Assembly (NCBI GenBank): GCA_025936175.1
Contig: JAICTV010000002.1
Coordinates: 1-64,000, forward strand
Direction of reading: 5' to 3'
DNA length: 64,000 nt
Source: Phycisphaerae bacterium
Lineage (GTDB): Bacteria; Planctomycetota; Phycisphaerae; Tepidisphaerales; Tepidisphaeraceae
Shown: positions 35,080-44,001 of the stretch, in pieces
Layout: each line of letters begins with the position of its first letter
Position numbering within the stretch: position 1 is the first letter of the stretch
Notes under the pieces: generated by a model
The model's database searches: none
The model's input: only the letters and a program-made list of their open reading frames with translations
What the model was told of the DNA's origin: nothing
Translations under genes and position numbers: made by a program

Positions 35080-35472
35080 ATGGCCTTTAACGTCGTCATC
35101 GTCACGCCGGAGCAGCAGGTCCTCGATGAGACCGTCACGCAGGCGATCCTCCCGGCCCACGACGGCGAGATCGGCATCCTCACCGATCGCGCCCCCCTGC
35201 TGGTGAAGCTCGGGCAGGGCCGCATGCAGTTGGCTCTTCCGGGCGGCGGCAAGCGCCGGGTCCTCTACGTCGAGGGGGGCGTCGCGCAGATGAAGGACAA
35301 CAAGCTGACCGTCCTGACCCAGATCGCGATCCCCGCCGAAGAAATCAGCGCCGAGACGGCGGGAGCGGAGCTTGCCGAAGCCACAGCGCAAAGGACCACG
35401 GACGAGAAGAGTTTTGAAGACCGTCAACGCCGCATGCAGCGCGCAAGATCGATGCAGGCGCTGGCGCGATAA
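35080..35472 (+). CDS. atpC: F1Fo ATP synthase epsilon subunit, solitary
   Basis: 130 residues. The N-terminal beta-sandwich (VVIVTPEQQVLDETVTQAIL, HDGEIGILTDRAPLLVKLGQ) and a two-helix C-terminal hairpin (from about residue 85) are those of the rotor-stalk epsilon subunit, which couples rotation and inhibits hydrolysis. No other atp gene is in the window, whereas atpC usually ends the atp operon. It may be a detached atpC or belong to a second synthase. It has its own predicted promoter. Confidence 0.92.
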   Translation: MAFNVVIVTPEQQVLDETVTQAILPAHDGEIGILTDRAPLLVKLGQGRMQLALPGGGKRRVLYVEGGVAQMKDNKLTVLTQIAIPAEEISAETAGAELAEATAQRTTDEKSFEDRQRRMQRARSMQALAR

Positions 35473-35681
35473 CCCGTCCGCGCAGCGCCGAGCGCGGCGC
35501 CTGACGCCAGGTCCCACCGCGAAACGGTGCGCTTTGAACGGCGACCTCCGCTCGCCTCAACATTTTTTACAATCCGCGGATTTTGGCGCATTGTCCCGCT
35601 CGGTTCGATTGTTAACATGAACAGCGCGAGGACGGGGAGCAGTTGTCCGACCGTACAGCCTCAAACGAAGGACGGTGACGC

Positions 35682-35900
35682 ATGCTCCGCTACACCGCCA
35701 GAAACGGCACGACCTTTCACTTCGACCTCTGCGACGCCTCCCCCGCCAGCGTCCACGTCGTCAGTGCCGACTCCGAAGGCCCCCCGATCCCCGTTGATCT
35801 CGATGACCTGCGCGAGTTCATGCAGTACCTCGAGGACGTGATCGAGTCGCAGGCCGGCGCTGAAAGCGACGCCGACCTGACCGCCGTCGGCCCGGATTAG
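35682..35900 (+). CDS. Small acidic protein of unknown function
   Basis: 72 residues, acidic (DLDDLREFMQYLEDVIESQA), no membrane segment. An N-terminal beta pattern (LRYTARNGTTFHFDLCD) is followed by a helix. ATG 35682 is preceded by AAGGA at a suitable spacing. No family recognised. It stands alone between atpC and a palindrome-flanked barrel gene. Confidence 0.65.
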   Translation: MLRYTARNGTTFHFDLCDASPASVHVVSADSEGPPIPVDLDDLREFMQYLEDVIESQAGAESDADLTAVGPD

Positions 35901-35963
35901 TCGCCTCGCTTCTCAATTCGCGCGATTGCACGTTCGACAGCGCGAACGTGCAACGGCTTTCCG

Positions 35964-35994
35964 TCCAAAATCTGAAATCTCAAATCTCAAATCC
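35964..35994. repeat. Single-arm tandem heptamers (TCAAATC x4)
   Basis: CCAAAATC, TGAAATC, TCAAATC, TCAAATC in tandem with period 7. No inverse arm is found within 100 bp. Located between convergent genes (35900 and 36101). Confidence 0.75.
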
Positions 35995-36100
35995 GCGAGA
36001 TTGCTCCGCATTCCGACGTCTCGGCTTCGCGCGTTGCAGATTCGTCACCGCGCGGGTGACAAAACGAACCCATGGCGGATCGATCAGCCGGAATCGGGAT

Positions 36101-37027
36101 TCAGTAGCTGAAGCCGACGCCGAACCCGCCCCAGATTTCCGTGTCGCCCCGAAGCTGATCGTTCAGCCCGTCGGTGTAGTAGAGGTAGCCCTTGAGGTCG
36201 ATCTTCCCGTAGCGCAGCGGGACGTTCAGGAGCTGGTTCATCGCGTACGTCAGCTCCAGCCCGATCTCATAATGCTGAAAGCCCGAGTCGCGGCCGAAGG
36301 ATCCGTGATTGAATCCCGGATCGCCCGCCGGCGTACCTTCGGTGCGGAAGTCTTTGCGGTTGTCCACGTACGCGATCGCCGCCCGCGGGGTCAGCGTGAT
36401 CGGCGTGTCTTCGATCACGAAGTCGTGGCTGACGCCCAGCTCGATGTAGGCGCCGTGATTGATGTCGTAGTCGTAGGCGCAGAAGACGTACGGGTTGAGG
36501 ACCGGGTCGTCCGTGCGGAAGAAATAGGAGTCGTCCAGCTTGATGCGCGCCCACAACTCGCCGGTGTTGAACTGATCGCGATCGGGAAAGATGTAGAAGA
36601 AGTTCCCGACGGTGAAGATCACCGGCCGGGCCGTCAGCTCGGCGCCGAAGTACGGGCGGATCTCCTGGAAGCGGCTGATCGGATCGGAGTCGTAGACGTT
36701 GGTGAAGACGCCCAGGAAGGGGTGCGGCCATTTGCCCAGGTCCCACTTGAGCGATCCGTCGAACTGGAGGTTGGGCGAGTCTTCCGCGCCGCCGGACTCG
36801 CTGCGATCGATGCCGCGCCAGACGTAGTCGGTCAGGTAGTTGAAGCGGAAGTCGACGTTGACGCCGCCCTCGTTGGTCCCCTGCTCGATGGGCGTGACCT
36901 CCGGCGGCGCGTAGATGCTCTCGTACTGATCGGGCGCGAGCGAGAGCTTGATCGGGGGCAAGGACGTCGATTGCGCGGACGCCAGCGAAGCGGCGCACAG
37001 GAGAACGATCGGGATCGTCACTCGCAT
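36101..37027 (-). CDS. Putative outer-membrane beta-barrel protein
   Basis: 308 residues with a cleavable signal peptide (VTIPIVLLCAASLASAQS). Alternating amphipathic strands (VDFRFNYLTDYVWRGID, YIELGVSHDFVIEDTPITLT, HYEIGLELTYAMNQ) end in an aromatic C terminus (GGFGVGFSY), as outer-membrane barrels do. FNYLTDYVWRG resembles the start of TIGR02001-like barrel proteins. Function unknown, perhaps a pore. A TATAAC hexamer lies about 20 nt upstream of the ATG. It is divergent from the M24-fold gene. Confidence 0.75.
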   Translation of the reverse strand: MRVTIPIVLLCAASLASAQSTSLPPIKLSLAPDQYESIYAPPEVTPIEQGTNEGGVNVDFRFNYLTDYVWRGIDRSESGGAEDSPNLQFDGSLKWDLGKWPHPFLGVFTNVYDSDPISRFQEIRPYFGAELTARPVIFTVGNFFYIFPDRDQFNTGELWARIKLDDSYFFRTDDPVLNPYVFCAYDYDINHGAYIELGVSHDFVIEDTPITLTPRAAIAYVDNRKDFRTEGTPAGDPGFNHGSFGRDSGFQHYEIGLELTYAMNQLLNVPLRYGKIDLKGYLYYTDGLNDQLRGDTEIWGGFGVGFSY

Positions 37028-37095
37028 CGAGGCAGCAAATGTACAGGGGGGTTATAACCTTGTCGATTCATCGCACAACTCGTAACGTCGCCGCC

Positions 37096-38235
37096 ATGAA
37101 CGGCACGAGCGACATGAAAGCCGGCGGCGGCGGCGAATGGTCCATCAAGCGCGATCGGCTGGCAGAGTTTCTCGATGAGCACCACTTCGACGGCGTGCTG
37201 CTGACGCTGCGCAGCAACTTCGCGTGGGTGACCGGCGGAAAAGACAACCACATCGCCAACAACACCCCGGTCGGCGTCGCCAGCATTCTCGCCACCAAGG
37301 ACGGCAAGCGCGTCTGCATCGCCAACAACATCGAGTCGCCGCGGATCAAGGCGCAGGAGCTCGACAAGCTCGGCATCGAAACGATCCGCTTTCCCTGGTA
37401 TGACGGCGCCGCCGGGCAGAAGGTTGTTCGTGACGTGATCGCCGGCCGAAAAATCGCCAGCGATTCCGAAGCGTTCGCCCTGCACCTCCCGTCGATGCCG
37501 GGCAGCTTCAACGCGCTGCGCTGGGAGCTGACCGCTCCGGAGATCGATCGCATCCGCGACGGCGGACGCCGCGGATCGCGCGCGATGGAATCGGCGTGTC
37601 GGTCGCTCAAGCGCGGAATGACCGAACAGGAAATCGCCGGCGTGCTCGATCTTGAAGTGCATCGCGCGCGGCTCAATCCACTGGTCACGCTCGTCACCGG
37701 CGACGATCGCATCAAGCAGTTCCGCCATCCGATCCCCAAGCCGATCGCGTGCAACGAGCTGGTGATGCTGGTGACGTGTGCCGAGTTCGGCGGATTGATC
37801 GCCTGCCTGACGCGCTTCGTCGCCTTCACCGAGCCGACGAAGGAGCAGCGCGACAAATGCCAGGCCGTCGCGAACATCGACGCGGCGGTGAACCTCGCCA
37901 CCCAGCCGGGGAGAACGCTCGGCGAGATCTTCGACGACCTCCGCCGCGCGTACGCCGAGAACGGCGATGCCGATCAGTGGCAGAACCATCACCAGGGCGG
38001 ATCGACGGGCTATCTCCCGCGCGAGATGGTCGCGACGCCCAACTCGCCGGTGCCGGTGCTGGCGAACCAGGCGTTCGCGTGGAATCCGTCGATCGTCGGA
38101 GCCAAGAGCGAGGACACGGTGCTCTGCACCGGGAACGGGATCGAAGTTTTAACGGGGGCAAGCAATGATTGGCCGAGCATCGAGGGGAAATCGTCGGCCG
38201 GAACATTGCGGCGAGCAGCGTGGCTCGTCGTCTAG
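37096..38235 (+). CDS. M24 (creatinase/aminopeptidase P-fold) protein lacking most metal ligands
   Basis: 379 residues. The creatinase N-terminal domain occupies residues 15-150, and the pita-bread domain begins near LTAPEIDRIRDGGRRGSRAM. HHQGGSTGYLPRE keeps the conserved His region, and SEDTVLCTGNGIEVLT the final Glu region. The usual DxG...D ligand strand reads CAEFGGLIACLTRFV, however, and the EPG motif reads NQAFAWNPS, so a dinuclear metal site is unlikely. It may be a hydrolase-fold protein with another role. The start is ATG 37096; an earlier ATG (37039) exists. Confidence 0.8.
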   Translation: MNGTSDMKAGGGGEWSIKRDRLAEFLDEHHFDGVLLTLRSNFAWVTGGKDNHIANNTPVGVASILATKDGKRVCIANNIESPRIKAQELDKLGIETIRFPWYDGAAGQKVVRDVIAGRKIASDSEAFALHLPSMPGSFNALRWELTAPEIDRIRDGGRRGSRAMESACRSLKRGMTEQEIAGVLDLEVHRARLNPLVTLVTGDDRIKQFRHPIPKPIACNELVMLVTCAEFGGLIACLTRFVAFTEPTKEQRDKCQAVANIDAAVNLATQPGRTLGEIFDDLRRAYAENGDADQWQNHHQGGSTGYLPREMVATPNSPVPVLANQAFAWNPSIVGAKSEDTVLCTGNGIEVLTGASNDWPSIEGKSSAGTLRRAAWLVV

Positions 38236-38252
38236 CCGCGCGGGTCGTTTGC

Positions 38253-38282
38253 TTGCGAAACCACGCCGCTTGCGGCTACATT
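38253..38282 (+). promoter_or_regulatory. Predicted promoter of the livKHMGF operon
   Basis: TTGCGA (38253-38258), an 18-bp spacer, TACATT (38277-38282). The livK ATG follows after 5 nt, implying a leaderless transcript. Confidence 0.5.
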
Positions 38283-38287
38283 TCGCC

Positions 38288-39484
38288 ATGCACATGCGGG
38301 CAAAAACTCTTGCACTGGCCGTTCTGGCGCCGGCATTTCTCCTCCCCATTCTCTTCCTCGTCGTCGGCTGCGAAAAACAATCGTCCTCGTCGTCCACGCA
38401 GCCTGCCACCGGCAGCGCGTCCGGCGGCGCGATCAAGATCGGCCACTACGGCTCGATGACCGGCAGCGAGGCGACGTTCGGCGTCTCGACCGACAACGGC
38501 ATCAAGCTCGCCGTCAAGGAGCGCAACGCCGCCGGCGGCGTGAACGGGAAGCAGATCCAGCTCATCACCTACGACGACCAGGGCAAGGGCCAGGAGGCCG
38601 TCACCGCCGTCACGCGCCTGATCCAGCAGGACGGCGTCGTCGCGGTGCTCGGGGAAGTCGCATCGAGCCGCTCGATCGCCGCCGGGCCGGTCTGCCAGCG
38701 CGAAGGTGTGCCGATGATCTCGCCGTCGAGCACCAACCCGCAGGTGACGGAGATCGGCGACATGATCTTCCGCGTCTGCTTCATCGACCCGTTCCAGGGC
38801 TACGTCGGCGCGAGCTTCGCGAAGAACCAGTTGAAGCTCGACAAGGCCGCGACGCTCTACAACCGCTCGCAGGCCTACTCCGCGGGATTGAATAAGGAAT
38901 TCGTCAACGCCTTCGAGAAGCTCGGCGGGCAGGTGCTGATCCAGCAAGCGTACGCCGACGGCGACAACGACTTCTCCGCGCAGCTCACCGCGATCCGCGA
39001 GAAGAACCCGCAGTTCATCTACATCCCCGGCTATTACACGGAGGTGGTGAACATCGCGCGGCAGGCGCGCAAGCTCGGGGTCACCTGCCCGCTGATCGGC
39101 GGCGACGGGTGGGTCTCGGAGGAGCTGAAGAACGCCGGCGACGCGCTGGACGGATGCTACTTCTCCGACCACTACTCGCAGGAAGACAAGCGGCCGGAGG
39201 TGCAGGATTTCCTCAAGAAGTACAAGTCCGAATACGGCAAGACGCCCGACAGCATGGCCGCGCTCGGCTATGACGCGGCGAACCTGCTCTTCGACGCGAT
39301 GAAGCGTGCGAAAAGTCTGAACGGCCACGATCTCGCCGACGCGATCGCATCGACCAAGGACTTCAAGGCGGTCACCGGCAACATCACGATCAACGAGCAC
39401 CGCGACGCGAACAAGCTGGCGGTGATCCAGAAGATCCAGGGCGGACAGTTCTCCTACTACGCGACCGTGGAGCCTCCGAAGTGA
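38288..39484 (+). CDS. livK: Branched-chain amino acid ABC transporter, substrate-binding lipoprotein
   Basis: 398 residues, with a lipobox LVVGC (Cys about residue 22), an Ser-rich linker, then a type I periplasmic binding fold (IKIGHYGSMTGSEATFGVST, GVNGKQIQLITYDDQGKGQE, VVAVLGEVASSRSIA, GLNKEFVNAFEKLGGQV). It captures leucine/isoleucine/valine-like or related solutes and delivers them to LivHM. ATG 38288 is chosen because the lipoprotein signal begins there. It is the first gene of a complete liv operon. Confidence 0.92.
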   Translation: MHMRAKTLALAVLAPAFLLPILFLVVGCEKQSSSSSTQPATGSASGGAIKIGHYGSMTGSEATFGVSTDNGIKLAVKERNAAGGVNGKQIQLITYDDQGKGQEAVTAVTRLIQQDGVVAVLGEVASSRSIAAGPVCQREGVPMISPSSTNPQVTEIGDMIFRVCFIDPFQGYVGASFAKNQLKLDKAATLYNRSQAYSAGLNKEFVNAFEKLGGQVLIQQAYADGDNDFSAQLTAIREKNPQFIYIPGYYTEVVNIARQARKLGVTCPLIGGDGWVSEELKNAGDALDGCYFSDHYSQEDKRPEVQDFLKKYKSEYGKTPDSMAALGYDAANLLFDAMKRAKSLNGHDLADAIASTKDFKAVTGNITINEHRDANKLAVIQKIQGGQFSYYATVEPPK

Positions 39485-39518
39485 GGGAGACGCCGGTCAT
39501 ATGACATCCGGGGGGATC

Positions 39519-39587
39519 GTCATGCTGGGGTACTCCGAAGCATCTGCGTGATCTAAGCCAGATCGTTCGCCAGTACCTCAGGATGAC
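39519..39587. repeat. Dispersed inverted repeat, family B copy 7, inside the liv operon
   Basis: GTCATGCTGGGGTACTCCGA...AGCATCTGCG and the inverse CAGATCG...CAGTACCTCAGGATGAC between livK and livH. A hairpin here could separate the abundant livK message from the downstream genes. Confidence 0.85.
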
Positions 39588-39623
39588 ACGCAGGGGGCGG
39601 CTTGGAGCGGGCCGAAGACGCGC

Positions 39624-40580
39624 GTGACACAACTCATCCAAACCTTAACGGACGGCATCGCGGTCGGGAGCCTTTACGCGCTGATCGCGCTGGGCTACAC
39701 GCTGGTTTACGGCATCCTCCAGTTCATCAACTTCGCGCACTCGGACGTCTTCGCGCTGGGCGCGTGGCTGAGCTTCACGATCGCGACGTGGTTCGGCCTC
39801 GCCGCCGGCTCCGGCGCGACCACGCCGCCCTGGTACATCGGACTGGCCGTCCTCGCGCTGGCGATGATCGGCTGCGGCATCGTGGGCTTCCTGATCGAGC
39901 GGCTCGCTTACAAGCCGCTGCGGGCCGCGCCGCGCCTCAATGTGCTGATCACCGCGATCGGCGTGTCGCTGCTGCTGGAGAACGTCGGACAGCTCGAGGG
40001 AATGTTCCGCGGGCACCACTTCAAGATCTTCGGGCCTTATCCCAAGGCGATGCCGGCGCTGATCCCCGATCGCGTGCTGCTGCACTTCGCCGCCGTGCAG
40101 TTTCGTCTCGTCGATGCCGTCGTGCTCGGAACCGCGCTGTTCCTGATGGTCGCGATCCAGTGGCTGGTCTTCCGCACCAGGCTGGGGATGGCGATGCGCG
40201 CCGTCTCCTTCAACCACAACTCGGCCGCGCTCATGGGCATCAACGTCAGCCGCATCATCAGCGCGACGTTCGTGCTCGGCTCGATGCTCGCGGCGGCGGC
40301 GGGATTCCTCTACGCGATGAAGTACGCGCAACTCAAACAGACCGCCGACAACGTCTGGGTGCTGCTGGGACTCAAGGCCTTCGTCGCCGCGGTGGTCGGC
40401 GGCATCGGCAACATCCGCGGCGCGATGCTCGGCGGGATCTTCATCGGGCTGATCGAGTTCTTTGGCGTCGCGTATCTGTCCGACAAGTACCGCGACGTCT
40501 ACGTCTTCTCGCTGCTGATCATCGTGCTGCTCGTGCGTCCGAGCGGGATACTTGGGAAGGCGACGGTGGAGAAGGTTTGA
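39624..40580 (+). CDS. livH: Branched-chain amino acid ABC transporter permease LivH
   Basis: 318 residues with about eight hydrophobic helices. The family pattern GIAVGSLYALIALGYTLVYG at the N terminus and INFAHSDVFALGAW follow the LivH profile. The C-terminal region AAVVGGIGNIRGAMLGGIFI contains the coupling-loop sequence. It starts at GTG 39624. Two bp after its stop a family C repeat begins, followed by livM. Confidence 0.95.
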   Translation: MTQLIQTLTDGIAVGSLYALIALGYTLVYGILQFINFAHSDVFALGAWLSFTIATWFGLAAGSGATTPPWYIGLAVLALAMIGCGIVGFLIERLAYKPLRAAPRLNVLITAIGVSLLLENVGQLEGMFRGHHFKIFGPYPKAMPALIPDRVLLHFAAVQFRLVDAVVLGTALFLMVAIQWLVFRTRLGMAMRAVSFNHNSAALMGINVSRIISATFVLGSMLAAAAGFLYAMKYAQLKQTADNVWVLLGLKAFVAAVVGGIGNIRGAMLGGIFIGLIEFFGVAYLSDKYRDVYVFSLLIIVLLVRPSGILGKATVEKV

Positions 40581-40582
40581 AT

Positions 40583-40651
40583 CGTAGCATGGCCGTCTCG
40601 GCCATGCCGTGCCGGTAGATGGAGAGGCATGGCCGAGACGGCCATGCTACG
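40583..40651. repeat. Double-hairpin repeat, family C copy 2 (livH-livM junction)
   Basis: CGTAGCATGGCCGTCTCGGC...CATGCC, a 23-nt spacer, and GGCATGGCCGAGACGGCCAT...GCTACG. Each arm is itself a hairpin. It starts 2 bp after the livH stop and ends 7 bp before the livM start. Confidence 0.9.
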
Positions 40652-40658
40652 AAAGCGG

Positions 40659-41801
40659 ATGAGCGTTTCTGCCAGCGAATCTCCTGAAGAATTGCGCCCG
40701 CCGGCGTGGTCGTTCGTGCCGCGCGCGTTTGCGCCGTTGTTGGTCGGGACGGTCGTCGCGGGAATCCTTTACTTCTTCGTGCAACCCGCGATCGGCGGGT
40801 TCGGGAGCAACCTGCTCCTCTTCGCGGGGATCAACATCATCCTCGCCGTCTCGCTGACGATCGTGAACGGGTTTACCGGGCAGTTTTCGATCGGCCACGC
40901 GGGGTTCATGGCGCTGGGCGGGTACACCGCCGCCGCGATCGTCTACTACGGCTCGTTCAAGATCTACGGGGATGCGAGTTTTCATGGCGGCCTCGTCTCG
41001 TGGACGGGCCGCGCCGGCGGATTCCGCGGGCCGCTGCTGGGCAGCGGCGACCTGCTCTTTGTCGGCGCGACCGTGGCGGGCGGAATCGTGGCGGCGGCGG
41101 CGGGTTGGCTCGTCGGTCTGCCGTCGCTGCGCCTCCGCGGCGATTATCTCGCGATCGTCACGCTCGGCTTCGGCGAGATCGTCCGCGTCGTCTTGCAGGG
41201 GACCGATGAGCAGCTCCGCCGCTACGACCTCGAACTCATCCGCTCCACGCCGATGCTCAAGCTGATGAACAAGCTCGGCGGCGCGCTCGGGTTCATCGGC
41301 ATCCCGGCGTACAGCACCGTCTTCTGGGTCTACCTCTGGGTGGCGATCATGCTGATCGTCGCGGTGCGGCTGAAACATTCCAGCTACGGCCGGGCGCTGC
41401 TCTCGATCCGCGAGGACGAAATCGCGGCACAAGCGGTCGGCGTCAACATCACCCGGTACAAGGTGCGCGCGTTCGTGCTCTCGAGCTTCTTCGCGGGCGT
41501 CGCCGGGGCGCTCTACGCGCTGCAGATCGGATCGATCAATGCGGGGGAGCTGGGGTTTCAGCGATCCTTCGAGATCCTGATCATGGTGGTCCTCGGCGGG
41601 CTCGGATCCGTCAGCGGCGCGACGCTCGCGGCGATCATCCTCACCGCGCTGCCGGAGGTGCTTCGCTTCGTCGATCAGTACCGGATGATCGTCTATTCGC
41701 TGCTGCTGATCATCATGATGATCGTGCGTCCGCAGGGCTTGTTCGGCGTGCGCGAGGCATGGGATTTGTTTCGTCGAAGACGACCGCGAGGTGGCGCATG
41801 A
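40659..41801 (+). CDS. livM: Branched-chain amino acid ABC transporter permease LivM
   Basis: 380 residues with about nine helices. FSIGHAGFMALGGYTAA, LRLRGDYLAIVTLGFGEIV and VLGGLGSVSGATLAAII are LivM hallmarks. I start it at ATG 40659 (MSVSASES), since the earlier in-frame ATG (40629) lies within the family C repeat. It overlaps livG by 4 bp. Confidence 0.94.
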   Translation: MSVSASESPEELRPPAWSFVPRAFAPLLVGTVVAGILYFFVQPAIGGFGSNLLLFAGINIILAVSLTIVNGFTGQFSIGHAGFMALGGYTAAAIVYYGSFKIYGDASFHGGLVSWTGRAGGFRGPLLGSGDLLFVGATVAGGIVAAAAGWLVGLPSLRLRGDYLAIVTLGFGEIVRVVLQGTDEQLRRYDLELIRSTPMLKLMNKLGGALGFIGIPAYSTVFWVYLWVAIMLIVAVRLKHSSYGRALLSIREDEIAAQAVGVNITRYKVRAFVLSSFFAGVAGALYALQIGSINAGELGFQRSFEILIMVVLGGLGSVSGATLAAIILTALPEVLRFVDQYRMIVYSLLLIIMMIVRPQGLFGVREAWDLFRRRRPRGGA

Positions 41802-42583
41802 GCGACGCCATCGGGGACAATCTTCTGCTCGACGTGCGCGACGTGTCGATCCGCTTCGGCGGGTTGTGCGCGGTGAACAAGTTCTCGCTGGCGCTGCCGC
41901 CGGGCGCGCTCTACGGATTGATCGGCCCGAACGGCGCCGGCAAGACGACGGCATTCAACCTGCTCACGGGCGTCTATCGCCCCGACGGCGGCTCGGTTTA
42001 TGTGCAGGGCAAGCGGGTGGACGGCCTCAAGCCGCACCAGATCGCGCACGCGGGCCTGGCGCGGACGTTCCAGAACATCCGCCTCTTCGGCGAGCTGTCG
42101 GTGCTCGACAACGTCCGCATGGGCGCGCAGATGCGCGGCTGGCACGGCCTGCCCGGAACGCTCCTCCGCACCGGCCGCTATGTAAAAGCTGAGCGCGGCA
42201 TCGACCGCCACGCGCGACAGCTCCTCGACATCATGGGCATCGCGTCGCGCGAAGCCGAGCAGGCGAAGAATCTCCCGTACGGTGATCAGCGACGGCTGGA
42301 GATCGCGCGAGCGCTGGCGACCGAGCCGAAGGTGCTGCTGCTCGACGAACCCGCCGCCGGCATGAACCCGCAGGAGAAGCACGACCTGATGCAGCTCATC
42401 CGCCTGATCCGCGATCGCTTTCGCCTCGCGATCCTGCTGATCGAGCACGACATGAAGCTGGTGATGAGCATCTGCGAGCGGATCACGGTGCTGGATCACG
42501 GAGAGACGATCGCGGCGGGAAATCCGTCGGAAATCCAGGCGAATCCGAAGGTCATTGAAGCGTACCTGGGAGAGCCGGTCTGA
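41798..42583 (+). CDS. livG: Branched-chain amino acid ABC transporter ATPase LivG
   Basis: 261 residues. Walker A GPNGAGKTT, the LivG-type signature LPYGDQRRLEIARAL in place of LSGGQ, Walker B VLLLDEPAAGM, H-loop LLIEHDM. It pairs with LivF to energise LivHM. The start at 41798 overlaps the livM stop; its stop overlaps livF by 1 bp. Confidence 0.96.
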   Translation: MSDAIGDNLLLDVRDVSIRFGGLCAVNKFSLALPPGALYGLIGPNGAGKTTAFNLLTGVYRPDGGSVYVQGKRVDGLKPHQIAHAGLARTFQNIRLFGELSVLDNVRMGAQMRGWHGLPGTLLRTGRYVKAERGIDRHARQLLDIMGIASREAEQAKNLPYGDQRRLEIARALATEPKVLLLDEPAAGMNPQEKHDLMQLIRLIRDRFRLAILLIEHDMKLVMSICERITVLDHGETIAAGNPSEIQANPKVIEAYLGEPV

Positions 42584-43293
42584 TGCCGTTGCTGTCGGTG
42601 CGCAACCTCGACGTGTGCTACGGCGTGATCAGCGCGCTGCAGGAGGTATCGCTGGAGATCAACCGGGGAGAGATCGTCACGCTGATCGGATCGAACGGCG
42701 CGGGCAAGACGACGCTGCTGCGCACGATCAGCGCGCTGGTGCGGCCGAGGCGCGGAGCGATCTTCTTCAACGATGTCGAGATCACGCGGCTCGCGCCGCA
42801 CGAGATCGTCCGCCGGGGCGTGTGTCACGTGCCCGAAGGCAGACAGATATTCGCCAACCTGACCGTGCACGAGAACCTGCTGCTCGGCGGATATCAGGAG
42901 CGCGACGCGAATCGCATCCGCGCGAGCCTCGATCGGTGCTTCTCGCTGTTTCCGGTCCTCGCGGAGCGGCGCGAGCAGCGCGCGGGCACGCTCTCCGGGG
43001 GCGAGCAGCAGATGCTGGCGATCGGTCGGGCGCTGATGAGCAAGCCGCAACTGCTCTTGCTGGACGAGCCGTCGCTGGGGCTCGCTCCCCTGATCGTGCG
43101 GAAGATCTTCCAGATCATCCGCGAGATCAACGCCGAGGGGACGACCGTTTTCCTCGTCGAGCAGAACGCGCACATGGCGCTCACCGTGGCGCACCGCGCG
43201 TACGTGCTGCAGACCGGGCGGGTGATCAAGTCGGACGTCGCTTCGAACCTGCTGCAAGACCCGGAGGTGAAAAAGGCGTATCTGGGTGGATGA
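42583..43293 (+). CDS. livF: Branched-chain amino acid ABC transporter ATPase LivF
   Basis: 236 residues. Walker A GSNGAGKTT, RGVCHVPEGRQIFANLTVHE (LivF-specific), signature LSGGEQQMLAIGRAL, Walker B LLLLDEPSLGL. It is the last gene of the liv operon. The 137-bp gap to the convergent gene holds a decayed piece of a family B element (about 43310-43345) and nothing else clear. Confidence 0.96.
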   Translation: MPLLSVRNLDVCYGVISALQEVSLEINRGEIVTLIGSNGAGKTTLLRTISALVRPRRGAIFFNDVEITRLAPHEIVRRGVCHVPEGRQIFANLTVHENLLLGGYQERDANRIRASLDRCFSLFPVLAERREQRAGTLSGGEQQMLAIGRALMSKPQLLLLDEPSLGLAPLIVRKIFQIIREINAEGTTVFLVEQNAHMALTVAHRAYVLQTGRVIKSDVASNLLQDPEVKKAYLGG

Positions 43294-43430
43294 CAGGAGG
43301 CGACGGGCCGGTCATTGGTCGTTCCGGGGTACTCCGAGATGGACGAGTCGATCGGTGTGCGAGATTCGTCGCGCGGGGTACCGCTCGGAAGGACGCCGTT
43401 GCGGCGGTGATCGCCGCTCGCAGTCGATGC

Positions 43431-44000
43431 TCAGCCGGCGCTCGGACCCGCGTCGGAGTTCTTCGCGGTGCCTGCGGCGGGCTTGGAGGGATCGCCATTC
43501 TTTTTCGCGGGCGCGACGGCCGCGGCGGCGTGCTCGAGGGCCGTGAGCTCCGTCTCCAGCTCCGCGCGATGTGCCCGCAACAGCGCCGGCACGTCCGCCG
43601 GAACCTGCGGAAGGCGCCCGATGCTCTCGATCGCGTTGGCGTAACGCCGGATGCACAGCTTCTTCTCGTCCACGAGCTTGGGGAGCAGGAACTTGAGCGA
43701 CAGGTACGCCAGGTACTGCTCGTCCGAGCGGATCTCCGCCCGCACCACGGCCGGCGCGCCGAGTGATTCCAGCGTGGCGGCCAGCTCCGATGCGCGGCGA
43801 TTGTTCGCGATCACCATCTCCTGCAGCGGCCTGCGGATCTCCGCCGAGGCGCGGCTCAGGTACGGCGAGCCCTCGGCGACGAAGCGAAAGACGCTGTTGA
43901 CCGCCGATTCCAGCAGGCTGGTGAGCAGATCGACGACGGCGACGGGCGTGGCGGCGGGCGCGGTCATGTTGCGTGCAGTGTGCGCGATCGCGGTCGTCAT
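43431..44000 (-). CDS. Helical protein of unknown function at the end of the nuo operon
   Basis: 189 residues, mostly alpha-helical (VVDLLTSLLESAVNSVFRFV, LQEMVIANNRRASELAATLE, LLRAHRAELETELTALEHAA), with an Ala/Pro/Lys-rich tail. No membrane segment or family recognised; the four-helix pattern recalls ferritin-like or DUF2383-type bundles, without proof. It begins 1 bp after the nuoN stop, so it is co-transcribed with complex I genes and might help assembly or respond to respiratory state. Confidence 0.65.
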   Translation of the reverse strand: MTTAIAHTARNMTAPAATPVAVVDLLTSLLESAVNSVFRFVAEGSPYLSRASAEIRRPLQEMVIANNRRASELAATLESLGAPAVVRAEIRSDEQYLAYLSLKFLLPKLVDEKKLCIRRYANAIESIGRLPQVPADVPALLRAHRAELETELTALEHAAAAVAPAKKNGDPSKPAAGTAKNSDAGPSAG

Positions 44001-44001
44001 G

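Noticed and set aside
43310-43345. Another complete family B element
   Set aside because: Only GGTCATTGG and GGGGTACTCCGAGATGG fragments of one arm are recognisable; no matching right arm.
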